From the NCBI RefSeq assembly GCF_000382165.1, contig NZ_KB907715.1, positions 28,544 to 92,543 on the forward strand: a stretch of DNA of 64,000 nt. The letters are read 5' to 3'. Origin of the DNA: Arsukibacterium perlucidum DSM 18276 (lineage in GTDB: Bacteria > Pseudomonadota > Gammaproteobacteria > Enterobacterales > Alteromonadaceae). Below are positions 57,758-64,000 of the stretch, one piece after another. The translations under genes and the position numbers were made by a program. The notes below the pieces were generated by a model, which ran no database searches, was not told the origin of the DNA, and saw nothing but the letters and a program-made list of their open reading frames with translations. Each line of letters begins with the position of its first letter. The stretch's first letter is position 1.

Positions 57758-58729
57758 ATGGAATTTATCAACGAATTAATCAATGGCGATTTTATGCCCC
57801 ACGGCCATTGTCTGCTTTGGCGTACCGACTTACTGATCCTGCATGTTGGTGGTGACATGCTGACATTTATCGCCTACATGCTTATTCCCATTGCGCTGGT
57901 CCGGCTGGTGCGGGCAAGAGATGACATGCGCTTTGACTGGATGTTTTTAATGTTCGCCGGTTTTATTTTTTTCTGCGGTGCTACTCATTTACTTGGCCTG
58001 ATTAATGTGTGGCATGGCTATTATTTTATTCACGGTATTATTAAATCGGCCACCGGGTTAATCTCTATTGCCACCGCCATTTTACTCTGGTATCTGCTGC
58101 CTCAGGCAATTAGCATCCCCAGCAAACGCAATATGCAAGCTAAAATTACCGAACTTACACTGGCCGAGCAACAACTGGCACAATCAAATCTGCGGCTGGA
58201 AGCCGAGGTAAGAAAACGCACTGCACAACTGGAAAAAATGGCTACTACGGATGAGCTGACCAACCTGATTAATCGGCGCGAAACAATGCGGGTACTCGAT
58301 ATAGAAATTTCCAGGGCTGCACGCCAGCAAACTGCATTAAGCATAATGATGCTGGATCTGGATAACTTTAAAGCCATTAATGATAATTTCGGCCACCAAA
58401 CTGGTGATCAAGCCCTCAGAACGGCTGCAAATTGCTGCACAGATCAGCTTAGAAAAGCAGATTATGTTGGCCGAATTGGCGGCGAAGAGTTCCTGATTAT
58501 TTTACCCGACACTGCAATCGACAGTGCTACTGAACTGGCGGACCGCATCCGGATATCACTGGAGCAATATACCACAGCAAACAGCAGTATACCGGCATGC
58601 ACCGCCAGCATAGGCGTGGCACAATATCGGAAAACCGATACCGCGGCCAGCCTGATCCAACAGGCAGATGAGGCACTGTACCGGGCAAAAGCGGCAGGGC
58701 GTAACAGAGTATGTAAGGCACCAACCTGA
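57758..58729 (+). CDS. Diguanylate cyclase with ethylene-receptor-like membrane domain
   Basis: The 323-residue protein begins with three membrane helices (about 34-52, 62-80, 95-115) that resemble the ethylene-binding domain of plant ETR1 and cyanobacterial SynEtr1. The match includes an Asp in the first helix (Asp33) and the copper ligands Cys73 and His77 in FFCGATHLL. A coiled linker (about 125-160) leads to a GGDEF domain with an intact GGEEF active site (about 245). Plant receptors bind a copper cofactor there. Binding of ethylene or copper by this protein is only inferred. It lies 124 bp from the scs copper-tolerance cluster. Confidence 0.85.
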   Translation: MEFINELINGDFMPHGHCLLWRTDLLILHVGGDMLTFIAYMLIPIALVRLVRARDDMRFDWMFLMFAGFIFFCGATHLLGLINVWHGYYFIHGIIKSATGLISIATAILLWYLLPQAISIPSKRNMQAKITELTLAEQQLAQSNLRLEAEVRKRTAQLEKMATTDELTNLINRRETMRVLDIEISRAARQQTALSIMMLDLDNFKAINDNFGHQTGDQALRTAANCCTDQLRKADYVGRIGGEEFLIILPDTAIDSATELADRIRISLEQYTTANSSIPACTASIGVAQYRKTDTAASLIQQADEALYRAKAAGRNRVCKAPT

Positions 58730-58749
58730 GCTACTATCGGAAATCAGTC

Positions 58750-59454
58750 ATGCGCATGATGTTTTTTATATTAATCTTGTCCTGCCAGGCTTTGGCAGAG
58801 CCGAAAACCCTAAAGGTGGCAGTCAATATTGGTCCGCCCTGGGCGTTTTATCAGGAAGGGACCGGTGTAACAGGCATAGATGTTGAAATTATCCGCCATA
58901 TTTTAACTTCGCTGGGTTATGAAACCGAATTTCATCTGCTTGGCTATAGCCGGCTGATCAAAGAGTTCAATGAGGGTAAGTATGACGTGGCCAGCCCCGC
59001 AGCCTTCGCCGCTGAAAATGGCCATTTAACCCAACGCTATCTGCCGTTTCATGATGTCGCAGTATCTTTGAAAAAACACAAACATCGCATTGATACCATT
59101 GCAGATTTAAAAGGTAAAAATGTCATAGCCTATCAATTTGCCCGTTCAGTACTGGGTGACGAATTTGCCGGGGCGGTAACTGATGCCAATTATTTAGAGG
59201 TAGCTGAACGCGAGTTACAATTAACACTTTTGGTAAACGACAGAACCGATCTGGTGATTGATGAGCGACGATTATTAAGCTATATCATGCAACAACACTA
59301 CCCCAACCAAAAACTGGCTATTCATCCGATATTTGCCAACAAATCTTATGGTGCAATTATTAAAGATAAATACTTGCAGCAACAGTTTGATAAGGAACTG
59401 CTTAACATTCAGGCTAACGGCGTTTACCAGAAAATACTCAGCAAATGGCCTTAA
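58750..59454 (+). CDS. Periplasmic solute-binding protein, amino-acid type
   Basis: The 234-residue protein has a short signal peptide (MRMMFFILILSCQALAE) and a single type-2 solute-binding domain (SBP_bac_3): KTLKVAVNIGPPWAFYQEGTGVTGIDVEIIRHIL, YSRLIKEFNEGKYDV, and the C-terminal GVYQKILSKW. No ABC permease or ATPase is near. Such orphans often deliver a ligand to a sensor or chemoreceptor. The preceding cyclase is only 20 bp away and cotranscribed, but it has little periplasmic surface. Ligand unknown. Confidence 0.85.
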   Translation: MRMMFFILILSCQALAEPKTLKVAVNIGPPWAFYQEGTGVTGIDVEIIRHILTSLGYETEFHLLGYSRLIKEFNEGKYDVASPAAFAAENGHLTQRYLPFHDVAVSLKKHKHRIDTIADLKGKNVIAYQFARSVLGDEFAGAVTDANYLEVAERELQLTLLVNDRTDLVIDERRLLSYIMQQHYPNQKLAIHPIFANKSYGAIIKDKYLQQQFDKELLNIQANGVYQKILSKWP

Positions 59455-59497
59455 GTTAAGTGTTACGGGCAATACTACACCAGCTGCCAACGCTTAT

Positions 59498-59893
59498 TTA
59501 TGACATCGAATGCAGGCCAATTAAATTACCCTCAGTGTCCCGCACCACAGTACAAAAACCATGTTCACCAATCGGCATTTTTGGCTGATGAATGCTGCCG
59601 CCATTGGCCACGGCGCGCTCAGCCTGCACTGTGCAATCCTCGCAGCCAAAATACACTAGCGTACCACCGCCGCCGGGCTTGTAACCGTCCATTTTAACTA
59701 AGGCACCGCCAGCACCGTAGAAACTCATGCCGTTTTCTTTATCCATCGGAAAAAACCACATCTCCATCTCAACTTCCGGCGTGGGTGATGGCATCTGTTC
59801 AAGCTGGATATCAAACACCACCTGATAAAAGGCTTTGGCGCGTGCCATATCGTCTACGTAAATTTCAAAATGCACTACCGGGTTAAATTTCAT
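59498..59893 (-). CDS. VOC/glyoxalase-family protein
   Basis: The 131-residue protein is a single VOC domain pair: FNPVVHFEIYVDDMARAKAFYQVVF, then EVEMEMWFFPMD, and the second half with GGTLVYFGCEDC, GGSIHQPKMPIGEHGFCTVVRDTEGNLIGLHS. Possible metal ligands His and Glu are in the expected positions (HFEIY, VEMEM and EHGF). Its enzymatic substrate is unknown; relatives are labelled lactoylglutathione lyase only by similarity. GGGAG lies 7 bases before the ATG. It marks the chromosomal side of the island boundary. Confidence 0.85.
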   Translation of the reverse strand: MKFNPVVHFEIYVDDMARAKAFYQVVFDIQLEQMPSPTPEVEMEMWFFPMDKENGMSFYGAGGALVKMDGYKPGGGGTLVYFGCEDCTVQAERAVANGGSIHQPKMPIGEHGFCTVVRDTEGNLIGLHSMS

Positions 59894-60139
59894 CGTATTG
59901 CTCCCTAATCTATTACCTTGCAGTTACTAATCCTTTGTCACAGCTAAATGCTGCTGCAAAGATAGCAGTGATTGATTCACGTTACATAGTCGGATGGAGA
60001 TTAAGAAGATCGACAAGCATCCCGCAAAATTCTGCTGGCATTGGATTGCACTATTGTTTGATTAGAACGTTAGAGGTGATAAGCGGTTGTCACGCAGCAA
60101 GGACATAACTTGGGATTATTTGTAACTTACTGAAAGTAT

Positions 60140-60194
60140 TGGTGCCTAGGGCCGGACTCGAACCGGCACGTTATTTCTAACGGTGGATTTTGAA
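60140..60194 (-). tRNA. tRNA-Leu(CAA) 3' fragment, integration (att) site
   Basis: Read on the minus strand, this gives a Leu anticodon loop TTCAAAA, the 3' half of the anticodon stem, the variable arm, an intact T arm (GCCGGTTCGAGTCCGGC) and the acceptor 3' end CCTAGGCACCA. It resembles leuX-type tRNA-Leu(CAA). The 5' side fails: bases before the loop (TTCTG) cannot pair with TCCAC, and no GCCTAGG acceptor half is present. A weak D-arm-like remnant may remain. It is therefore not a functional tRNA but the duplicated 3' end left at the end of an integrated element. The preceding 59894-60139 region has no gene. Confidence 0.8.
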
Positions 60195-60291
60195 CAGAAC
60201 GCGTCTATATTGGTCGCACAAAGTATAGCGCTTGAGCTATGCTAAAAGACACTTTGCAAAATCTTTGCAAAACACTCTGTGGACTATATTG

Positions 60292-61572
60292 ATGACGACC
60301 CAGCTGGAAAGACACGACGTTTCGAAGGGATTATACGTATTCCTACAGAACAATAGCAAGCGCTGGTACTGCCGCTTTAGCCTCAATGGGAAGTGGTTGT
60401 GCAAAAGCACTGGAGAAGAAGACAAAGACCGAGCTATCGCCATGGCCCACCGAATTCTAATAGAATATGAGGTGAGAGCCAAGACCAATACCCTAACCAC
60501 CACCAAGCGTTTCCGCGACGTTGCCGAAAAAGCCATTACCACCATGAAAATGGATAAGAAGCGTGGAGCCGGTAAAGCAATATACGATGACTACATTGGC
60601 TGCCTGCAGAAATACCACATACCATTTTTCGACCGAACCTATATAACCTCCATCGATGCTGAAAAACTGTATGAGTTCGACATATGGCGAGCTAAGAAGC
60701 TAAAACGAAACCCTGCAAAATCTACCCTGATGACCCATAACGCTGCAATGCAGCTGGTGTTTAAAGAGGCCGTACGCAATAAATGGATGCTTCCTGCCCA
60801 AGTACCAGTGCTAAACACAGATAGCGGCAAAACAACCGTAAGGCGCGCATCATTCACCCCGGAAGAATACGAAAAAATCCAAGACCACCTATTCCATTTA
60901 GAGGGAAATAGTCGTAAAGAAGTGACGAGGCAAATACGTGAACTGACGCAGGACTATGCGGAGTTTGTTATTAATACGGGTATGCGCCCTGGGTCTGAGT
61001 TAGACAACCTGACATGGGGTGATTTACATATCGAGCGTAGTGATGACAAAGCCACCTTTTTTATTAGTGTTCGCAAAGGCAAAACAACACTCCATACAGG
61101 AACACGCGAAGTAGTCTGCAAAAGAGCCTTACAAAATACGATTCTGCGAATGACTGATCGCTTTCCTAACCGTCAATCTACTGACCTGCTCTTTCGCTTG
61201 CCTAATGGTTCAACAACCAACGAAATAGGCCGGACATTCAACGCGGCACTGAAAGACATCGGCTTAGACGAATCACCATACGGTAAAAGAACTCTTTATT
61301 CTCTCCGACATTCATTCATCACCTGGGAACTAGTATCCCAAAAAGTGACAATAGACGTTCTGGCGCGTCAATGTGGAACCAGTATTGAGATGATTGAGCG
61401 CCACTACAGCCATGTAATACCAAGGATGTTTAGCCAACAGCTATCAGGTGTCGATTTGCCTAAGAAAGAAGAGATTGAGCGTAAATGGAAATACGATGAA
61501 AAAATTAGCAAATTGTGGGAAAAACGGTTTACTCTGTGGGAAAACAATTACAAGAGTCGCGGGACAATTTAA
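60292..61572 (+). CDS. Tyrosine-type site-specific integrase
   Basis: The 426-residue protein is a phage/island integrase. The N-terminal half (about 1-190) has an arm-binding and SAM-like core-binding region. The catalytic domain has the first Arg in NTGMRPGSELDNL, Lys in VRKGKTT, the box-II H-x-x-R in YSLRHSFITWEL, and the nucleophile Tyr in IEMIERHYSHV. It lies 98 bp from the tRNA-Leu fragment, as expected for an island using that site. ATG 60292 is chosen; a TTG at 60232 would add 20 residues. The element continues to the right. Confidence 0.93.
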   Translation: MTTQLERHDVSKGLYVFLQNNSKRWYCRFSLNGKWLCKSTGEEDKDRAIAMAHRILIEYEVRAKTNTLTTTKRFRDVAEKAITTMKMDKKRGAGKAIYDDYIGCLQKYHIPFFDRTYITSIDAEKLYEFDIWRAKKLKRNPAKSTLMTHNAAMQLVFKEAVRNKWMLPAQVPVLNTDSGKTTVRRASFTPEEYEKIQDHLFHLEGNSRKEVTRQIRELTQDYAEFVINTGMRPGSELDNLTWGDLHIERSDDKATFFISVRKGKTTLHTGTREVVCKRALQNTILRMTDRFPNRQSTDLLFRLPNGSTTNEIGRTFNAALKDIGLDESPYGKRTLYSLRHSFITWELVSQKVTIDVLARQCGTSIEMIERHYSHVIPRMFSQQLSGVDLPKKEEIERKWKYDEKISKLWEKRFTLWENNYKSRGTI

Positions 61573-61650
61573 GTAATTGCCCTGCACAAATACGAAACCT
61601 TATTAAGGTTAAAACCTATTAGGGAAATAAGATCTTGTTTGGAATTACGA

Positions 61651-62850
61651 ATGGAACAATTGACAGAATCTCCTTTTGAGTCGCTAGACGATATAGAAGA
61701 TATTATACATAAATCTGCAAGTGGTCAGGCAGTCAGGCTGTCATCAGAAAGCATATCAAAAATTCACGGCGCATTAAGAGATGCTGCAAGATTGCAAGCC
61801 CTTGTAACTTTGGCCAGAAACTCAGAAGATAAGGTCCTTTTACTTCAAAATTCATCGAACACAGATTCAGTACTAAGTGAGTTATGTGCTTATGCGCCAG
61901 GTTTAACATCTGTTCGATTAAATAAATCAGTCAATATAAATAATAAAATAATCTCAAGACGAGAAGCACTTATACATGCGCGAGATAAGATAATAGCTTC
62001 TGACAATCAACAATATGACAAAATTGTCCGTGGACGAACAATAGACCTTTGCTGCATCAGTGGAGCTGAACGCCAGTATTTATCTCCCCTTTTTGAAAAT
62101 AAAAATAGCCAAGCAGTTAGAAATAGCTCACTCATGAAGAAAACCATGGTGGCTATATTTAAACAAATTAACAATTGGGAGTTTAACAATTTAGAAGCAG
62201 ATCTCATTGACGCTTTCGGAATTTTCGGTTGTGAGTTGTTTAAAAATACTCAAGAGCATGCCCTTAGAGATCAAAATGGAAAATCTTACATTGCGCATGT
62301 GGAAGGTATGATCGCATCGTGGAAAGATCTACCAAGTGAAAAGTATGAAAGCGACTTTTTAGGACATTCCAGACTCGCAAAGTATTGGAGTGATAATCTA
62401 ACTATTGCAGCTGATAGTACCAAGAGGACACTTCGTTGCATGGAGGTTAGTTTTTTCGACACAGGCCCGGGATTAGTAGGGAGAGCATTTGGTAAAAGTA
62501 TCGATCCAAATTCTGAAAAAGAGGCATTGATACAGTGTATTGGAATGAATTTCTCGACTAAGCCTGAGAGTGGGGCCGGTAATGGCTATCCAACTATTTT
62601 GAATCAGCTCAGCAAAGTCGGGGGTTTAATAAGGATTCGCTCTGGTAACCAGTGTCTATTTAACTGCTTTGATCGTGAAAAACACGGTTATTGGGAGAAT
62701 CAAAATTCATCAGAAGCAAAGCAAGAACAAACAAAGTATCTTATGAACTTTGATAGTTGGACAGATAAAAAGCTCTCTTCTGCTTGCGGAACTGTCGTTT
62801 CAATTTTAATACCATTAAGGAAAGATAGTGGACAGCATATTTTACTTTAA
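61651..62850 (+). CDS. GHKL-type ATPase domain protein of unknown function in the island
   Basis: The 399-residue protein shows an ATP-binding fold of the GHKL family (Hsp90, MutL, histidine kinase). The N box is CELFKNTQEHAL (Glu, Asn and His spaced by three, about 193-204), G1 is FFDTGPGLVG (about 273), and G2 is STKPESGAGNGYPTILNQL. There is no H-box, HAMP or receiver domain, so it is not a sensor kinase. Residues 1-190 are helical and unassigned. The region is visibly AT-richer than the rest of the window. GGAA precedes ATG 61651. It overlaps the next gene, suggesting a two-component unit. I do not recognise the family. Confidence 0.75.
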   Translation: MEQLTESPFESLDDIEDIIHKSASGQAVRLSSESISKIHGALRDAARLQALVTLARNSEDKVLLLQNSSNTDSVLSELCAYAPGLTSVRLNKSVNINNKIISRREALIHARDKIIASDNQQYDKIVRGRTIDLCCISGAERQYLSPLFENKNSQAVRNSSLMKKTMVAIFKQINNWEFNNLEADLIDAFGIFGCELFKNTQEHALRDQNGKSYIAHVEGMIASWKDLPSEKYESDFLGHSRLAKYWSDNLTIAADSTKRTLRCMEVSFFDTGPGLVGRAFGKSIDPNSEKEALIQCIGMNFSTKPESGAGNGYPTILNQLSKVGGLIRIRSGNQCLFNCFDREKHGYWENQNSSEAKQEQTKYLMNFDSWTDKKLSSACGTVVSILIPLRKDSGQHILL

Positions 62851-63259
62851 TGCAAAAAAGGATTGTAGCGGCCATCGATATGATGTTCTTTGCGCATATT
62901 TGGGAGATAAAGGCTGGCAAGATTCTACTAGTTTTTATGCCGCTTTAGAGAAAGCTTTAAAAAGTAGTGACACTCTTCCGGATTGCATTGTAGTCTATGT
63001 TCCAACTGTCAGATTGCGTGATTGCTTCCTGTACTGGGAAAATAAAGAACTACATAATAGCTTTACCAATCGGTTGTCCAAAAAAAATGTATGCTACACT
63101 AAGTCATTATTTTTCGTTGAGTTAGCAGGCGAAAAATTCAACGTTCATCCTAGACACACGATAAAAAATACTTCACTTGAAATAAATGATTATGACGCTA
63201 AAAGATTTTATTCTTTTGGGTTAAGTAAACTAGCTGACGAATCCCCACGAATGGCATAG
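62828..63259 (+). CDS. Small overlapping partner protein, possibly truncated by an IS
   Basis: The 143-residue protein begins at a GTG inside the end of the ATPase gene (23-bp overlap) with AAGGAAA just upstream. Its sequence (FYFNAKKDCSGHRYDVLCAYLGDKGW, then PDCIVVYVPTVRLRDCFLYWENKEL) looks like an alpha/beta domain without catalytic motifs that I can name. The C-terminus (GLSKLADESPRMA) lies only 35 bp before the transposase start and may be read from IS sequence, so the native protein could be longer. No homologue is recognised. Confidence 0.6.
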   Translation: MDSIFYFNAKKDCSGHRYDVLCAYLGDKGWQDSTSFYAALEKALKSSDTLPDCIVVYVPTVRLRDCFLYWENKELHNSFTNRLSKKNVCYTKSLFFVELAGEKFNVHPRHTIKNTSLEINDYDAKRFYSFGLSKLADESPRMA

Positions 63260-64000
63260 ATAAAACAAATAGTTAAGGGCGAAGGGAACATTCATGGCAG
63301 TTCCCGATCTGATCTTTCGCCAAAAACACCTAACCATGAATGCTGCCATGAATGTAAAAACAATGCTCGCCGATTTTCTCTCATTTGTCACCCCTAAAAG
63401 TATGCATAAAGCCAGACTTTCTGCGCTAAGTGCTGCTGCACAAAGCCTGATGAAAAAAGGCTGCTGCACGGTTACCGCTATTGGCCGTGAATATGAGAAC
63501 CAAAATAATGAGAAGCACGGCATTAAACGTGCTGATCGCCTGCTTAGCAATACGGCACTCCAGGCTGAAACACCGCTAATTTACGGTGCAATGACCCGCT
63601 TACTGCGCCAGGGCAAACAGCCCCTCATTCTGGTGGATTGGAGCAATGCTGATAAAGCCAAACGCCATCATATCCTGCGCGCCAGTCTGGCATTAGAAGG
63701 CCGGCCATTGACGCTGCATCAAATGGTGGTACCAATGGACGAGTACACTTGCCCACACGTACACAAGACATTCTTAAACAGACTAAAGCAGGTATTACCG
63801 GCAGATTTTAAACCGGTGATTATTACCGATGCAGGCTTCAAAGTGCCGTGGTTAAAGCAAATACGTAAACTCGGCTGGCACTACATCGCCAGAGTTCGTG
63901 GCAACCAGACACTGCAACTGTCCGGGCAGGAAGCCTTTATCACGGTGACGAAAGTATACAAAAAGGCCCGTACCTCACCCCAGTTGCTGGGGGACATTAA
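63240..64000 (+). mobile_element. IS4-type insertion sequence, partial at window edge
   Basis: A transposase gene runs off the right edge. The left boundary lies somewhere near 63230-63260 but cannot be fixed, because the right inverted repeat is outside the window. The base composition returns to the less AT-rich style of the chromosome at this point. Confidence 0.7.
63294..64000 (+). CDS. IS4-family transposase, 3' end outside window
   Basis: An open frame of at least 235 codons starts at ATG 63294 (AAGGGA upstream) and continues beyond the window. It has the DDE-transposase pattern of IS4: the first acidic residue in LILVDWSNADKAKRHH and the second in VIITDAGFKVPWLKQI, followed by GWHYIARVRGN. 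The YREK region with the catalytic Glu would lie beyond 64000. It probably cut into the small gene at 62828 or its downstream partner. Confidence 0.88.
   Translation, partial: MAVPDLIFRQKHLTMNAAMNVKTMLADFLSFVTPKSMHKARLSALSAAAQSLMKKGCCTVTAIGREYENQNNEKHGIKRADRLLSNTALQAETPLIYGAMTRLLRQGKQPLILVDWSNADKAKRHHILRASLALEGRPLTLHQMVVPMDEYTCPHVHKTFLNRLKQVLPADFKPVIITDAGFKVPWLKQIRKLGWHYIARVRGNQTLQLSGQEAFITVTKVYKKARTSPQLLGDI

Noticed and set aside
45558..58729. Treating all c-di-GMP and chemotaxis genes as one linked system
   Set aside because: They are separated by unrelated genes and terminators on both strands; no shared control element is visible.
60140..60230. A complete functional tRNA-Leu gene
   Set aside because: The acceptor 5' half and the 5' side of the anticodon stem do not pair with the 3' side, so only the 3' fragment is supported.

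Overview
The window looks like the chromosome of a marine or alkaline-water gammaproteobacterium in the Rheinheimera/Arsukibacterium/Alishewanella neighbourhood. That is inferred from the gene set: PhoBR with an extended PstC, long TonB-dependent receptors, a Tat-exported HiPIP, an Scs cluster, and many GGDEF and chemotaxis proteins. No rRNA or complete tRNA is present to confirm it.

About 43 kb on the left is dominated by phosphate starvation. 180-5526 (minus) is one phosphate ABC transporter operon, pstS-pstC-pstA-pstB-phoU. 6354-10018 is ppk1-ppx. 16857-29512 carries a TonB receptor, a YfiR-like protein with a sensor kinase, phoBR, and a duplicated beta-helix lipoprotein followed by a second TonB receptor. 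30326-34524 holds an NTF2-like protein, a second two-component system and an OprP-type porin. 34779-39623 is a second complete Pst transporter, 39734-41365 a chemoreceptor, and 41964-42656 a second phoU. I read PhoB boxes by eye as 7-bp units repeating every 11 bp, with a -10 element 10 bp past the last unit. Convincing cases precede ppk, the first TonB receptor, phoB, the beta-helix lipoprotein, the porin, pstS2, pstC2 and the chemoreceptor; weaker ones precede pstS1 and a small lipoprotein.

Arsenic genes are interleaved with this regulon: a lone ACR3-type arsenite exporter (11130-12146) and arsR-GAPDH-arsJ (42833-45464). The latter has a TTGACA/TATGAT promoter whose -10 lies inside a 22-bp palindrome, presumably the ArsR operator. 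The layout fits a cell that scavenges phosphate strongly and must discard the arsenate taken up with it.

The middle right (45558-59893) is mixed: c-di-GMP enzymes, a FolM-like reductase, a HiPIP, a soluble-tail chemoreceptor, small enzymes, and an scs cluster of periplasmic thiol/disulfide proteins for copper tolerance. Next to scs is a diguanylate cyclase whose membrane domain resembles the copper-binding ethylene receptor domain.

From about 60140 to the right edge is a mobile island. It has a tRNA-Leu(CAA) 3' fragment acting as an attachment site, a tyrosine integrase, an AT-rich two-gene unit (GHKL-type ATPase plus a small overlapping partner) of unknown function, and an IS4-type transposase running off the window. 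The two-gene unit is the best candidate here for an undescribed system.
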